A stretch of 34,017 nucleotides of DNA from SAR86 cluster bacterium (GCA_002401885.1 NVUL01000005.1:27718-61734), one strand, 5' to 3'; numbered from the stretch's first letter, positions 8,591 through 19,004 are shown. The notes: generated by a model not told the origin, from the letters alone. Made by a program: numbers and translations.

Positions 8591-10063
8591 CTAATCAGTA
8601 TAGGAATAGAACGCTAAGGCTGCTTGATAGAGACTATAGACATCGACCTTAGAACTAACCGCGTATGGCGTATGAATCGAGAGTAGGGGAACACCGAAAT
8701 CGATAACTTCGATGTTTTGTGCGGAAAACTCTCCACCGATAGTCCCGCCACCACCAACCCCGACTTTATATGTCACTGTCTGCCATGGGACATCGTTGCT
8801 ATCCAGCAGCTGTCGAGTCCACGCGATAAACTCGCTATTGGCGGTATTACCCCGCCCATAGAGCTTGAGATTCACTCCATAGCCTAGCTTGGGAGCATTG
8901 CCTGACTCCCATACACCTGGGTTCATAGGATTGATGCCCGGGTTTACGTCTATGGATATAAATTTGGTCTGACGCAGCGCACCACGAAATAGGGGTTCAC
9001 GATAGTCTCCCCCCAGTTGCGCATACAAAAGTCTAGAAAGCAGGTCGGCAAAATAATCGGAGTGTGCGCCGGTATTATTTCTATTGCCTACTTCCTCGTT
9101 ATCAACCAAGAAGGCCATAGTGGTCTTCTCTGGGTGGTCGATCTCGGCCACCGCGCGCATGGCTGCATAGGACGCAAGCCGGTCATCCTGACCGTATGCA
9201 GCGATTAACCCTCTATCGAATCCCATGTCCCGTGGCGCACCTGCGGGTACCAAGGAGAGTTCGGCCGAGACCAAATCTGCTCGAGTAACGCCGTACTCCT
9301 GACTTAGATAGGCTAGAACCTGATCGGCTACATCGCCGCCGTCTTCATCTGGGATATGCCCTATGACCGGGTCGAGATCTTCCGGGGTAATGAAATCAGC
9401 TAGAGTCTGAGAATTCCTGCTGCGATCAACATGCGGGGACAACTCAGGAATCATAAAAATAGGATCGTCGGCATCCAGGCCTACTGATATCTGAACACTG
9501 GTTCCATCTTTTTTGTCGATGCGGCCCATCAGAGCTAGCGGCAGGTTGGTCCATTGATGGTATTTGATGCCACCGTGATAATTAGTCTGGAAGAGTGCAA
9601 ATTCGCTGTCTGCGTACAACGGCCTTCCCTTTAGCTCTAGACGCGGTGAATCAATATGCGAACCGATAATATGGAATCCATCTTGTATCGCATCTTCGCC
9701 AATCACCAAAAGACTTATTGTGCGGTCTCGATTGACTTCATAGATCTTCTTTCCCGGAACGATATCGGTAGAATCTGTTAACTCTTCGAAGCCGTTCTGC
9801 TCTGCGAAGGCGACTGCCTCTGCAACGAAGCTGAGCTCTGTGCGCGCCTGATGAATGAACGCCTTGTAATCTTCGGCAAACGCAAATACCGCCTCGCGCT
9901 CGCTGTCTGACATGCCTATCCAGGAAGATTCGCATTGCAGGGAATCAACGCAGTCATCTGTCGATTGCGCGCTCGACGTTGCAACCGAAAAAGACACTGC
10001 TGTCAGTAGTAGCGCTGCTACCCAGCCAAGCAAGCTAGATGAATTCGATAAAGAGATTTTCAT
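8591..10063 (-). CDS. M18 family aminopeptidase with signal peptide
   Basis: The 490-residue product matches M18 zinc aminopeptidases (aspartyl aminopeptidase/aminopeptidase I). The metal-site residues are visible: His136 in GSHIDSPRLELK, Asp in GQDDRLAS (293/294), the Glu pair 323/324 in VDNEEVGN, Asp372 in SIDVNPG, and His464 in LSIHTPYA. It would remove N-terminal, often acidic, residues from peptides. Unlike usual family members, which are cytosolic and about 430 residues, it opens with a signal peptide (about 1-33, hydrophobic core WVAALLLTAVSFSVA, then SSAQS) and a Cys-containing linker. It is therefore predicted to be periplasmic or outer-membrane associated. It lies on the same strand as the dehydratase and der but is separated by 60 bp, so operon membership is uncertain. 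Confidence 0.92.
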   Translation of the reverse strand: MKISLSNSSSLLGWVAALLLTAVSFSVATSSAQSTDDCVDSLQCESSWIGMSDSEREAVFAFAEDYKAFIHQARTELSFVAEAVAFAEQNGFEELTDSTDIVPGKKIYEVNRDRTISLLVIGEDAIQDGFHIIGSHIDSPRLELKGRPLYADSEFALFQTNYHGGIKYHQWTNLPLALMGRIDKKDGTSVQISVGLDADDPIFMIPELSPHVDRSRNSQTLADFITPEDLDPVIGHIPDEDGGDVADQVLAYLSQEYGVTRADLVSAELSLVPAGAPRDMGFDRGLIAAYGQDDRLASYAAMRAVAEIDHPEKTTMAFLVDNEEVGNRNNTGAHSDYFADLLSRLLYAQLGGDYREPLFRGALRQTKFISIDVNPGINPMNPGVWESGNAPKLGYGVNLKLYGRGNTANSEFIAWTRQLLDSNDVPWQTVTYKVGVGGGGTIGGEFSAQNIEVIDFGVPLLSIHTPYAVSSKVDVYSLYQAALAFYSYTD

Positions 10064-10123
10064 AGTTCTTCCTCTAGATTTTTACTAGTTCGATGCCGAT
10101 ATTAATCTACAAACAGCCTTGGT

Positions 10124-11107
10124 TTACGGCGAAGGATAATTCTGCAAACAGGTGGAAAATGTCGCGCTATCAATATTACCACCAGAAAGAACAATCGCGG
10201 CAGAGCCACCACTGATATCCAATTTATTATGCAACAAGGCTGCTAAGGCGACTGCACCACCAGGCTCAACCACGAGCTTAAGGTAGCGAAACGCAAAACT
10301 AATCGCGTGAGCTACCTCATCCTCACTAACCACCAGAAAATCATCTACTAATTTGCTATTGATCGACCAGGTAATCTCGCCCGGTTGCGTGGCCATTAGC
10401 GCATCGCAGCTAGTCCCTTGCGGCGGATTAATCTTGGTGCGCTCGCCGACAGCCTTCGAGAGACTATGATCGTCGTAGTGCTCGGGCTCCACGCCATAAA
10501 CCCTTGTCGTACTATTCGTTTCTTTGACCGCCGTCGAGAGGCCAGCCAGTAGACCGCCTCCACCACAGGGACTCAGCACGGCGTCCGGCACACAATTTTT
10601 AGCCGCCAACTGCTGCATTATCTCGAGACCACAGGTGCCCTGCCCAGCGATCACATCCACATCATCGAAGGCAGGAACAAGAGTCGCTCCACTAGACGCC
10701 GCTATGTCTGCCGCAATTTCTTCTCGAGACTCGGTAGCACGATCATAGAGACGAATGCTTGCGCCCAGTCGCTCGGTACCTTCTTTCTTGATGGATGGCG
10801 CGTCGGAGGGCATGACGATGGTCACATTCATGCCCAGTAATTTGGCTGCGTAGGCCATACCTTGCGCATGATTACCTGAGGAGAATGCGACGGCGCCTTT
10901 CGCTCGCTCGGCTTCACTTAATTGGCAGAGTCTATTGTAGGCACCACGGAATTTAAACGCGCCGATATGTTGCAGGCATTCTGGTTTGATAAAGACTCTA
11001 GCGTTTAGTCTTTCATTTAAGACTGCGGATGTATGAATTGGCGTCTCGATTGCTATGCCTCGAAGTCGATCTGCGGCTTGTCTAATATCTTCGAGGTGAA
11101 CAGTCAT
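10124..11107 (-). CDS. Threonine/serine dehydratase, PLP fold type II
   Basis: The product (327 residues) is a cytosolic PLP enzyme of the threonine dehydratase/serine racemase family. It deaminates threonine to 2-oxobutanoate or serine to pyruvate. The PLP lysine is Lys52 in [10 protein letters not shown], the substrate loop is SSGNHAQG (76-83), and the phosphate-binding glycine loop is CGGGG (181-185). It ends without the C-terminal ACT regulatory domains of biosynthetic IlvA (about 510 residues). A catabolic or serine-racemase-like role is therefore more likely than isoleucine synthesis. The start codon overlaps the der stop by four bases (ATGA), so it is translated as the tail of the bamB-der transcript. 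Which substrate it prefers cannot be decided from motifs. Confidence 0.9.
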   Translation of the reverse strand: MTVHLEDIRQAADRLRGIAIETPIHTSAVLNERLNARVFIKPECLQHIGAFKFRGAYNRLCQLSEAERAKGAVAFSSGNHAQGMAYAAKLLGMNVTIVMPSDAPSIKKEGTERLGASIRLYDRATESREEIAADIAASSGATLVPAFDDVDVIAGQGTCGLEIMQQLAAKNCVPDAVLSPCGGGGLLAGLSTAVKETNSTTRVYGVEPEHYDDHSLSKAVGERTKINPPQGTSCDALMATQPGEITWSINSKLVDDFLVVSEDEVAHAISFAFRYLKLVVEPGGAVALAALLHNKLDISGGSAAIVLSGGNIDSATFSTCLQNYPSP

Positions 11108-12540
11108 AGCTTTTTCTTACCGAGTTTCTTACCCAGGCCTTTATTCTTCTTGATCCGCCTCTTCTGTGAAATCTGTTGTTGCGTCAGGCCCTCCTCTCCC
11201 TTAACGAAAGGATTATCCCCGCTGCGCAATTCGATTCTCACCGGAGTCCCCTCCAGCTTTAGCACCTTCCGAAAAGTTTTCTCCAGATAACGACTGTAGT
11301 TCCCAGGAAGTTTATCCGTCTGCTTACCGTGTATAACAATTATTGGCGGGTTATGTCCGCCGGCATGGGCGTAGCGCAGTTTGATGCGTCGACCATTCAC
11401 CATAGGCGGCGCGTGATCGGTAACCGCATCTTGAAGCAGCTCAGTGAGCCGATGGGTTGTCAAAACCTTAGTCGCCGACTCGTAGGCCGTGTGTATTGAC
11501 TTATAGAGATCACCCACGCCGCTACCATAGAGCGCGGAGATGAAATGTATTTTGGCGAAATCCACAAAGACAAAGCGGCGACGAATATCATCTTTAACCT
11601 GATCTTTGTCTTCGGAGTGCATGCCATCCCATTTGTTGATAGCGATAACGAGCGCACGCCCCGTCTCGATAACATAGCCAAGCAGATGTAGATCCTGCTC
11701 TACGATTCCGGTGCGGGCATCGATGATCAACACCACCACATGCGCGTCTTGGATGGCCTGCAGCGACTTAACCACCGAGAATTTTTCTACCGTTTGTTTG
11801 GTCTGACCCCTCTTCTTTATCCCCGCCGTATCGATAAGCGTATAGCGCCTTCCGCGCCTCTCATAGGGTATATAAATACTATCTCTAGTGGTACCGGGTT
11901 GATCGAACACGACCACTCTCTCTTCACCCAGCATTCGATTAACCAGCGTCGACTTACCGACATTTGGCCTGCCGGCAATCGCAATCTTTATGCCTGTGGC
12001 TTCGACATCCAGAGATTCGGCTTCGCCTTCACCCCCATCAATTGCCGCCTGTTCGAAGTCGGCCAACACCTTAACCAGCATGCTCTTCACGCCGCGACCC
12101 TGAGTCGCAGTGATGGGGAAGATTTCCGATAGGCCTAGGCTATAGAAATCTACTAACGCCGCATCGGGATCACGACCATCGATCTTGTTTACGACGAGAT
12201 AGGTATTCTTGCTGCGCTTGCGTAGATGATCGAGGATACGGTTGTCATCTGGCAGGAGGCCATCCTTCGCATCCACCATAAACAGACAGATATTGGCCTC
12301 TTCGATAGCTTGGAGTGATTGCGAAGCCATCTCCAGATCGATACCTTCTTCATCACCACTGATACCGCCCGTGTCGATAGCAATGAATGAATGACCCTCA
12401 ATCTCCCCGTCGCCATATTTCCTATCGCGAGTGAGACCGGGAATATTTGCGACCAGCGCCTCCCGCGATCGCGTGAGTCGATTGAAGAGAGTAGATTTTC
12501 CGACGTTGGGACGGCCAACAAGGGCTAGGACTGGCCTCAT
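11104..12540 (-). CDS. der: Ribosome-associated GTPase Der
   Basis: This 478-residue protein has the double GTPase layout unique to Der/EngA. The first G domain has GRPNVGKST at 9-17, DTGG at 57-60 and NKID at 118-121. The second has GRPNVGKST at 190-198, DTAG at 237-240 and NKWD at 302-305. A KH-like domain follows (about 360-440). It ends in a lysine-rich tail GKKLGKKK. Der is essential for maturation of the 50S ribosomal subunit. An acidic linker (about 165-182) separates the two G domains, as is usual. It follows bamB with a gap of 42 bp, the normal gammaproteobacterial order. Confidence 0.98.
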   Translation of the reverse strand: MRPVLALVGRPNVGKSTLFNRLTRSREALVANIPGLTRDRKYGDGEIEGHSFIAIDTGGISGDEEGIDLEMASQSLQAIEEANICLFMVDAKDGLLPDDNRILDHLRKRSKNTYLVVNKIDGRDPDAALVDFYSLGLSEIFPITATQGRGVKSMLVKVLADFEQAAIDGGEGEAESLDVEATGIKIAIAGRPNVGKSTLVNRMLGEERVVVFDQPGTTRDSIYIPYERRGRRYTLIDTAGIKKRGQTKQTVEKFSVVKSLQAIQDAHVVVLIIDARTGIVEQDLHLLGYVIETGRALVIAINKWDGMHSEDKDQVKDDIRRRFVFVDFAKIHFISALYGSGVGDLYKSIHTAYESATKVLTTHRLTELLQDAVTDHAPPMVNGRRIKLRYAHAGGHNPPIIVIHGKQTDKLPGNYSRYLEKTFRKVLKLEGTPVRIELRSGDNPFVKGEEGLTQQQISQKRRIKKNKGLGKKLGKKKL

Positions 12541-12582
12541 GGTAATAACCTGGATAAGTTTGTAAACAGTTTGCGGCGAATG

Positions 12583-13812
12583 CTATTGCAGTTGATAAGC
12601 GGTCAGTCGACCGCTATTGCCGAAAACATAAAGACGGCCATTGTCGGCTAAAAGATTAGCTCTGACCCCATCATTGTCATGCTGGATTCGACCTACTATG
12701 CGCCCATCAATCTGCGATAGTAAGTGAACATAGCCATCAGAGTCAGCTACCGCGATATAGTTGCCAACCGCGGTTGGTGCTGTAATTTGTCTATTGAGTA
12801 GATCAGAGTTGTCCCAAACGATATCTTCGCTATTGTCTCTGATAGCGAATACCTGGCTCTTGTCATCGCAGTAGTAGATATTACCGAAGCCTCGTTCCAT
12901 GCCATGATAGCTAGAAGCCTCCATACCCCAGACGATTCGCCCAGTAGTGACCTCGAACGCCATCAAGTTGCCCTGATAGCTTGCTGCCAGAATTCGACCA
13001 CCGTCTAGCAATAAATCGCCATCCACATCAATGACTCGGTCGATATCGTACTCGCCTTCAGGGACGGCTACCCGTTCCTCCCAAAGGTATACTCCATCTT
13101 CCGCCGAAACTGCGACGAGCGTGCCATTGCTAAATCCTGCGATCACAGCATCTGCAGTAATAACAGGCTTGCTGCTACCGCGCAGTGTCAGTGCTGGCTG
13201 TGTAGTCTCGTAAATCCAACGCTGCTCACCGTCGTCGACATCGAGTGCGACCAGCTTGTCGTCTACCGTCTGCGCGACAACGACATCGCCATTCGTTTGT
13301 GGCGCAGACAACACTTCACTGGAGACCGCGTGCCGCCATTTAACCGTTCCATCTGCTTGATTGAGGACTACGAGTTCAGCACTCTCTGTAGCAATCATTA
13401 CCAGGCCCTCGCCAGATCCAACGCCGCCAGTGATCACTCCCTCGACTCGAGTTCTCCAGAGCGTGTTCCCTGTGCTTATTTCTATTGCAGCTACGGTACC
13501 GTTTTCGCTGCCAGCATAAATTACACCACCATCGATGGAGGGGGTAATCTCTGTGTAATTGTCGCCCTGTCCATTCCCAATATTCACACTCCACTGACGA
13601 CGCAGTGTAGCCTCAACAGGAATGTCGACTAGAGGTGTAGGTGGGTTGACTTCATCATCGGAAAACCAAGTCATTGGATTTAGGCTGGCGGCGCTAAACC
13701 CTGCACAGGCAGTTAACGCAGAAGCTAATGCAAGCAGCGCTAGTAGGCGAACCCCAGAGGTCACGAAATTTTGTATTGATACGGTGCTACTGGGGCTCAT
13801 CTTGGAACTCAT
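12583..13812 (-). CDS. bamB: Outer membrane assembly lipoprotein BamB
   Basis: The product (409 residues) is the beta-propeller lipoprotein of the BAM complex, which inserts beta-barrel proteins into the outer membrane. A signal peptide with lipobox LTAC places the lipidated cysteine at residue 36. Repeated blades follow with tryptophan motifs such as GNTLWRTRVEG, GTVKWRHAVSS and GEQRWIYETT. The N-terminus before the hydrophobic core is long (about 20 residues), and a second Met at residue 5 is an alternative start. It lies 31 bp after yfgM and 42 bp before der, the standard context. The repeats resemble those of the PQQ dehydrogenases in this window, but the PQQ site residues are absent, so it is not an enzyme. 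Confidence 0.97.
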   Translation of the reverse strand: MSSKMSPSSTVSIQNFVTSGVRLLALLALASALTACAGFSAASLNPMTWFSDDEVNPPTPLVDIPVEATLRRQWSVNIGNGQGDNYTEITPSIDGGVIYAGSENGTVAAIEISTGNTLWRTRVEGVITGGVGSGEGLVMIATESAELVVLNQADGTVKWRHAVSSEVLSAPQTNGDVVVAQTVDDKLVALDVDDGEQRWIYETTQPALTLRGSSKPVITADAVIAGFSNGTLVAVSAEDGVYLWEERVAVPEGEYDIDRVIDVDGDLLLDGGRILAASYQGNLMAFEVTTGRIVWGMEASSYHGMERGFGNIYYCDDKSQVFAIRDNSEDIVWDNSDLLNRQITAPTAVGNYIAVADSDGYVHLLSQIDGRIVGRIQHDNDGVRANLLADNGRLYVFGNSGRLTAYQLQ

Positions 13813-13843
13813 CTGGCTATCTGTAAAAGTCTAACTATTGAGA

Positions 13844-14521
13844 CTAGCTTTCGTTGGACAGCTCGTCCAGCTTCATGCGCAGGCCATCGCTATTCGATCC
13901 TGCCTGCTGGGCGGCGATGTAAGCATCACGCGCGTCCACCTCTCGGCCCATCGCTATATAAATATCGCCACGCAATTCCGAATAGCCCGCTTCAAAGGTT
14001 TTTGGGTCTAGATTGTTCACGAGAGCGAGTGCACGTTCCGCTTCGCCCTTCGCCAAAATAATGCGGCCGAGCCGCAAGTTCGCAGTCAGTAACAGGCCTT
14101 CATCGGCTTCGCTTAATAGACCACCCTGCTCGTTATCTAGAATCCATTGTAGGGAGGCTTCCGCCGCATCCAGATCATCGTTCTGCACAGACTGTTGCGC
14201 AGCGAATAGGGAGCCCAATTTAGCGTAGGCAGAACCGCCATGCTCACCGCGAAGTATCTCACCTAGCTCGACTATTCGTTCCGAATCTTGCGGAATGAGC
14301 AGCGTGCCCGGCTGTCCAGCGTCGCTTATCGCCAATGATAGAATCTCCTCGTACATATCGGAGGCACTATCTATGCTGGCGTTTTGGGAATTAGTCCAAA
14401 CCAACCATGCCGTGTAGGCCGCGAAACCTACAACAATGAGGATGACTAGCTGTTTGCCGTTTTCTTCCCACCACCTCTTAAGCGATTCTATTGTTTCTTC
14501 TTCTGCCGCGTTTATCGCCAC
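13844..14521 (-). CDS. yfgM: YfgM family inner-membrane TPR protein
   Basis: A 225-residue protein with a short cytoplasmic N-terminus (AAEEETIESLKRWWEENGK), one membrane helix (about 24-43) and a periplasmic part made of TPR-like helices. This is the YfgM/UPF0070 layout. In E. coli YfgM associates with the SecYEG translocon and periplasmic chaperones such as PpiD. The second half contains paired helices rich in Ala, Leu and Gly (AEASLQWILDNEQGGLLSEA, RLGRIILAKGEAERALALV). Its position between hisS and bamB is conserved and supports the name. The start at 14521 is the only Met before the typical acidic N-terminus. Confidence 0.93.
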   Translation of the reverse strand: MAINAAEEETIESLKRWWEENGKQLVILIVVGFAAYTAWLVWTNSQNASIDSASDMYEEILSLAISDAGQPGTLLIPQDSERIVELGEILRGEHGGSAYAKLGSLFAAQQSVQNDDLDAAEASLQWILDNEQGGLLSEADEGLLLTANLRLGRIILAKGEAERALALVNNLDPKTFEAGYSELRGDIYIAMGREVDARDAYIAAQQAGSNSDGLRMKLDELSNES

Positions 14522-14660
14522 GACTTACTCCTTATTCATTCAATTATTCGAACGGTTTCGTCCTGCCCGGATTATCAGACCACCACATTCGGCAAACTAT
14601 CCCTGACCAACCGCTAATTCTACCTGTTTAAGGCACGGCTGACACGAATCAATGCTGCTA
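14522..14660. other. Spacer between hisS and yfgM
   Basis: This 139 bp gap is the longest inside the ispG-hisS-yfgM-bamB-der run. It could hold an internal promoter for yfgM-bamB-der, but no convincing hexamer pair or terminator hairpin with a U-run was seen. Confidence 0.3.
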
Positions 14661-15950
14661 TCACTCTGAAATACTAAGAATTTCGGCAAGTTTATCGCCG
14701 CAATTGGCCAGTTTGACGCTAACCGAGTCGCCGGAATCATCTAAATGGCGGATTCTAACTGTTTCGAGCGGCTGCTCCGATTCTGTTTCCAACACAATAG
14801 CCAGCCGCGCACCGCTATTGAACGCGCGTTTCATCTGATTACTGTATTTCCCCCCACCACAGTGCGCGATAAGGCCGATTTCGGGAAATCGCTGCCGCAG
14901 TTGCATGGCGAGTAGCTGAGCAGATCCGGCTAGCTGACCACCGATAACCACGATATACACGTCGATTACCTTCGCGGTGGCTTCGGGAATCTTGCCAAGC
15001 GAATCAAGCATCAGGACAAGCCTTTCGACACCCATCGCAAATCCAGCCGCAACCGTTGGTTTGCCCCCCAGTTGTTCAACGAGGCCATCGTAGCGACCTC
15101 CGCCGCAGACTGTGCCTTGCGCGCCCAAAGAATCGGTAGTCCACTCGAACACGCAATTATTGTAATAGTCCAAGCCTCTGACCAAACGAGGATTCTCAAT
15201 AAACTCAATCCCGCTTTGGGTAAGCAGGCTCTTTAGCTCGATATAGTGACCAACACTCTCATCACTGACGTAATCCGCTAAAGCAGGTGCGCCTTTTAGA
15301 ACTTCTTGAACATCCGGATTCTTGCTATCCAACACCCGCACCGGATTGCTGTGCGTGCGATTGCGCGCATCATCATCTAGTTCTTCCGCATGGGAAACCA
15401 AGAATGCCGTTAAGGCGGCGGCATAGCGTTTCCTATCTTCAGCTGCGCCAATATTGTTAATCTCTAGAGTGAGATATTCCTCAAGGCACAAGTCTTGCCA
15501 GAGCGAGGCCGAAAGTTGAATTACTTCGGAGTCGATGTCTGGCCCCACCATACCAAAGGCCTCGACACCAAACTGTTGAAACTGTCGGTAGCGGCCCTTC
15601 TGCGGCCTTTCATGGCGAAACATTGGGCCCTGATACCAGAGGCGTTGCTGCTGATTGAATAGTAAACCGTGCTGATCGGCAGCACGAACGCAACCCGCCG
15701 TGCCTTCTGGCCGCAAACTCAAGTTATCGCCATTGCGATCGTCGAAACTGTACATCTCCTTCTCGACGATGTCAGTGACCTCGCCGATTGAACGTTTAAA
15801 CAGCTGTGTCTGCTCGAGAATGGGGAAACGAATTTCCCGATAGCCATAGCGGCGCACTACCTGTTGGAAACACTTCTCAACATATTGCCAGATAGGAGTT
15901 TGGTCGGGAAGTATGTCATTCATACCTCGAATTGCTTGTAGTTTCGCCAT
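14661..15950 (-). CDS. hisS: Histidyl-tRNA synthetase
   Basis: The product (429 residues, family length about 424) charges tRNA-His. Class II synthetase signatures are present: the start MAKLQAIRGMNDILPDQTPI, motif 2 RHERPQKGRYRQFQQFGVE (about 114-132), the histidine-specific loop LVRGLDYYNNCVFEW, and motif 3 region GGGRYDGLVEQLGG. The C-terminal anticodon-binding domain (about 330-429) includes AMQLRQRFPEIG and the stretch GGGKYSNQMKRAFNSGARLA. It follows ispG with a 17 bp gap, as in other gammaproteobacteria, and is likely cotranscribed with it. Confidence 0.98.
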   Translation of the reverse strand: MAKLQAIRGMNDILPDQTPIWQYVEKCFQQVVRRYGYREIRFPILEQTQLFKRSIGEVTDIVEKEMYSFDDRNGDNLSLRPEGTAGCVRAADQHGLLFNQQQRLWYQGPMFRHERPQKGRYRQFQQFGVEAFGMVGPDIDSEVIQLSASLWQDLCLEEYLTLEINNIGAAEDRKRYAAALTAFLVSHAEELDDDARNRTHSNPVRVLDSKNPDVQEVLKGAPALADYVSDESVGHYIELKSLLTQSGIEFIENPRLVRGLDYYNNCVFEWTTDSLGAQGTVCGGGRYDGLVEQLGGKPTVAAGFAMGVERLVLMLDSLGKIPEATAKVIDVYIVVIGGQLAGSAQLLAMQLRQRFPEIGLIAHCGGGKYSNQMKRAFNSGARLAIVLETESEQPLETVRIRHLDDSGDSVSVKLANCGDKLAEILSISE

Positions 15951-15967
15951 AGGTTTGTGACTGATCG

Positions 15968-17080
15968 CTAGCTTGTCGCGATTAGATTTTCATCCATTTT
16001 TTTCTTATCGGCAACGCGCTGCCGCACCATCGCCTCCAATTCATCCACAAGATTTTCGTTATCTATCTTGTGATCGGGAACGCCTTCTTTATAGACGAGG
16101 TTGCTTGGACTCGCACCGGTCAAACCGATCTCAGCAACCTTCGCCTCGCCCGGACCATTCACGATGCAGCCGATGACCGCGACATCAATCGGTGTCGTTA
16201 TGTCTTCTAATCGGGACTCTAATTCATTAACCACGGAGATTACATCGAAGTTCTGCCGGCTACAGCTAGGGCAAGCCACTAAATTGACGCCCTTATGACG
16301 AAGACCCAAGCTCTTCAGTATATCGAATCCAACTTTGACCTCTTCGACTGGGTCAGCTGCGAGGGAGACTCGGATCGTATCGCCAATCCCATCCATCAAC
16401 AGTGCTCCGAGTCCGACGGCTGATTTAACCGTGCCAGATCGAAGACCGCCTGCCTCGGTGATGCCGAGATGGAATGGCTGATCGATCTGCGTTGCTAGAC
16501 TGCGATAGGCCGCCAGTGTCATGAATATCTCTGAGGCTTTCAGGCTAATTTTGAAATTTTGAAAATCGAGCTTGTCGAGTATATCTATTTGCGTAAGTGC
16601 AGACTCAACCATGGCCTCGGAATTCGGCTCCTTGTATTTTCGCAGCAAGTTCTTCCCTAGGGAGCCTGCATTCACGCCAATTCGAAGCGGTATATTCTTG
16701 TCTTTGGCACTATCGACGACGGCGCGGACGCGCTCCTCACTGCCGATATTACCCGGATTGATGCGCAGGCAATCAACCCCATTCTCTAATACTTTCAAGG
16801 CAATGCGATAGTCGAAATGTATGTCTGCGACTAGGGGTACTTCCACTTGGGAGCGAATCTTCCTGAAGGCCTCAGCCGCATCCATGCTCGGAACGGAGAC
16901 CCGGACAATATCAACGCCCGCATTTACCATGCGACTGATCTGGCCTAGTGTCGCATCCACATCGCAGGTCTCGGTGTTGGTCATGGTCTGGACGGAAATG
17001 GGGGCATCGCCACCCACGGCAACATTGCCGACCATAATCTGGCGTGTCTTGCGACGAGTTATCAACGGATTAGTTACCAT
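15968..17080 (-). CDS. ispG: 4-hydroxy-3-methylbut-2-enyl diphosphate synthase (flavodoxin)
   Basis: A 370-residue IspG/GcpE, the [4Fe-4S] enzyme that reduces methylerythritol cyclodiphosphate to HMBPP in the MEP isoprenoid pathway. The TIM-barrel part holds the motifs [10 protein letters not shown] and [12 protein letters not shown]. The cluster ligands are Cys270 and Cys273 ([11 protein letters not shown]), Cys305 ([11 protein letters not shown]) and Glu312, the same numbering as the E. coli enzyme. It ends only 2 bp before the rodZ stop region, so rodZ, ispG and hisS are read as one unit. It depends on clusters made by the ISC system encoded about 4 kb upstream. Confidence 0.98.
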   Translation of the reverse strand: MVTNPLITRRKTRQIMVGNVAVGGDAPISVQTMTNTETCDVDATLGQISRMVNAGVDIVRVSVPSMDAAEAFRKIRSQVEVPLVADIHFDYRIALKVLENGVDCLRINPGNIGSEERVRAVVDSAKDKNIPLRIGVNAGSLGKNLLRKYKEPNSEAMVESALTQIDILDKLDFQNFKISLKASEIFMTLAAYRSLATQIDQPFHLGITEAGGLRSGTVKSAVGLGALLMDGIGDTIRVSLAADPVEEVKVGFDILKSLGLRHKGVNLVACPSCSRQNFDVISVVNELESRLEDITTPIDVAVIGCIVNGPGEAKVAEIGLTGASPSNLVYKEGVPDHKIDNENLVDELEAMVRQRVADKKKMDENLIATS

Positions 17081-17082
17081 GG

Positions 17083-18141
17083 TTATAAGCCTACAGTGAG
17101 GCGTGCTGAGTTGTCGATTCGAATATCAGCAGAGAGGTCAATTTCATCGCCATTAAGGCTCATACGAGTAAAGGGAGCATCACCTAGCAGGATATTGAAT
17201 GGCGCACTGCCAGTAATTTCTAGAACATCGCCCGCTGCGCGGATGTCGCGATAGATCTGTTGAGATTCACTGTCATTCACTTCAATCCAACTCTCCCCAG
17301 TAAAACTGATTCGTAGAATATCGTTCCCGATCGCTTCTATGCTGATTACACGAGACTGGTCGGCATCGACGGTCGGCTCTGCGTCCGCTGCTTGTTCAGT
17401 TCTCAAAACTTGTAACGCAGCAGTTAAGTCCTCCAGACTAGCTGCCTCTTCGGTCCCGCCACTCTCCATTCTCTCCGCAATCTCTGCATCCACAATTGAT
17501 CCCGAATCTACTTCGAGCAACGGCTCAGGAGCATCGACTGACACTGACGAGGGGACACTCGTCGACTGACGAGCAGGTGCGGAAATTTCTTCAGGCTCGA
17601 CTTCCAGAGTAAGTTGCGGCTGTGTCGTTACTTGCTGTTCTACCACCTGGGACAAAGCGGGTCTAATGCTCTCCGCATTACCAATAGATTCCGCATTACT
17701 AGGCACATCAGAAACCGACTCCTCTGAAAAATAGCTATTCGCAAGCCACAACCCCAAAAATCCGGCGACAAAAATTATCAGGGAAACAACTACAAAAGGC
17801 TTGTTGCGGTCTTTTTTCCGACGCGCCTTTAGACGACTCTCTTCCTCTATATCGGCTTTCTGCTGATGCGTAAACTCATCGTATCGAGACAGCAGATCTT
17901 CAACATCCAATCCCAGCAATAAGGCGTAGTTCTTCAGATATCCCTTCGCGAAAACAGCGCCAGGTAGCTTTTCATAGCTGCTGGATTCCAATGCCTTAAC
18001 GTAGTGCATGGTGATATGCAGTTGATCGGCGACCTCTTTCTCATTGAGACCCAGACGCTTCCGCTCCTGCCGGAGGATATCGCCTGCTGTCAGGGCGCCA
18101 TCGGTCTCGGCTACCGCCTCCATCAGGGGCTCAGTTGGCAT
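17083..18141 (-). CDS. rodZ: Cytoskeletal regulator RodZ
   Basis: The product (352 residues) has the RodZ order: an N-terminal Cro/Xre-type helix-turn-helix (about 17-90; [20 protein letters not shown]), a basic juxtamembrane segment ([10 protein letters not shown]), one membrane helix (about 114-136), a long Ser/Glu/Val-rich periplasmic linker, and a C-terminal beta domain of the DUF4115 type (about 265-352). RodZ binds MreB and links the cytoskeleton to the cell-wall elongation machinery, so the cell is probably rod-shaped. Its start overlaps the end of pilF by 11 bp, indicating translational coupling. The gene order pilF-rodZ-ispG fits Pseudomonas relatives. Confidence 0.95.
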   Translation of the reverse strand: MPTEPLMEAVAETDGALTAGDILRQERKRLGLNEKEVADQLHITMHYVKALESSSYEKLPGAVFAKGYLKNYALLLGLDVEDLLSRYDEFTHQQKADIEEESRLKARRKKDRNKPFVVVSLIIFVAGFLGLWLANSYFSEESVSDVPSNAESIGNAESIRPALSQVVEQQVTTQPQLTLEVEPEEISAPARQSTSVPSSVSVDAPEPLLEVDSGSIVDAEIAERMESGGTEEAASLEDLTAALQVLRTEQAADAEPTVDADQSRVISIEAIGNDILRISFTGESWIEVNDSESQQIYRDIRAAGDVLEITGSAPFNILLGDAPFTRMSLNGDEIDLSADIRIDNSARLTVGL

Positions 18142-18952
18142 CGCTCAGCCTTTGGAACGTCTGATATTCAGGTGAGGTGGGATAAAGGGTGGAAAGAACC
18201 AAAGAAAAATTTTCTACAAACTCATCGTTCTCGAAGTAACCTTCAATTTGAATGCCCGCCAACAGCGCCCGTGGCGTATGCGGTAATTGCAGAAACTGGA
18301 TGGTAGTCAAATAGTTTCGATAGTATTGACGAGCGCCTAGGTAGTCTTGTTGATCGAAATATATCAATGCTAACTCGAGTGGTGCTATAAAAAGATTTTC
18401 ATTGAGTTGCAGCGCACGTTGAAACGCGGCCTTTGCGACTTCCTGCCTACCCAATCGCAAAGCGCTTCGCCCCAGTCCTTCGAAGGCAAGCGACCGTCCT
18501 TCATAGCTGGTGTCACTCGCTACTTTTTCCAATTGCTCGTAGGATTCGCGAAAGCGCTCCTCCGCGAACAACATCGCCGCGTAATTATTTCGCGCGCTGG
18601 AATTGTCCCCATCAAGACTGATTGCTCTTTGAAAATTCGAATCGGCCAAATCTAAATCGCCCTCGCGCTCAAAGATCATCGCAAACACCATATAGGCATC
18701 AGAGATTCGATCATCGATATCGAGAGCATTATTCACATGTCGTCGCGCACCCGGCATGTCGCCATTATCGAAATAAGCTAGCGCGAGTTGGATGTAGTCG
18801 GTAGCGGCTCGTTCTTCCGAGGCATCCACCATGAAGCCCCCAGTCGTCGTAGTCACGCAGTTTGACAACGTGCTTGATACCAGCAATACGGCGAGGACAG
18901 AGCCTAGCCTTTTGCGGAGTAATTTTCCAAATCCAAACTCGAGAAATAACAT
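18131..18952 (-). CDS. pilF: Type IV pilus assembly lipoprotein PilF/PilW
   Basis: This 273-residue protein is a lipoprotein (lipobox LSNC, Cys32) composed of TPR repeats from about 50 to 225, for example YIQLALAYFDNGDMPGARRH, AYMVFAMIFEREGDLDLADS and ALELALIYFDQQDYLGARQY-like units. This is the architecture of PilF (PilW), the pilotin that brings the PilQ secretin to the outer membrane. Its position between rlmN and rodZ is the conserved one. It implies that the organism makes type IV pili, though no other pil gene is in the window. The start at 18952 gives a basic n-region (KLLRKR) before the hydrophobic core, which is consistent. Confidence 0.92.
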   Translation of the reverse strand: MLFLEFGFGKLLRKRLGSVLAVLLVSSTLSNCVTTTTGGFMVDASEERAATDYIQLALAYFDNGDMPGARRHVNNALDIDDRISDAYMVFAMIFEREGDLDLADSNFQRAISLDGDNSSARNNYAAMLFAEERFRESYEQLEKVASDTSYEGRSLAFEGLGRSALRLGRQEVAKAAFQRALQLNENLFIAPLELALIYFDQQDYLGARQYYRNYLTTIQFLQLPHTPRALLAGIQIEGYFENDEFVENFSLVLSTLYPTSPEYQTFQRLSDAN

Positions 18953-19004
18953 GACTTGCTACCGTATACCTAGTTGTTCAGAACCATCTAGTTTATTCAA
19001 GGCT

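Noticed and set aside
12583-13812. BamB as a third PQQ dehydrogenase
   Set aside because: It has propeller tryptophan repeats but no metal ligands, no Cys pair and a lipoprotein signal; the yfgM-bamB-der order settles the call.
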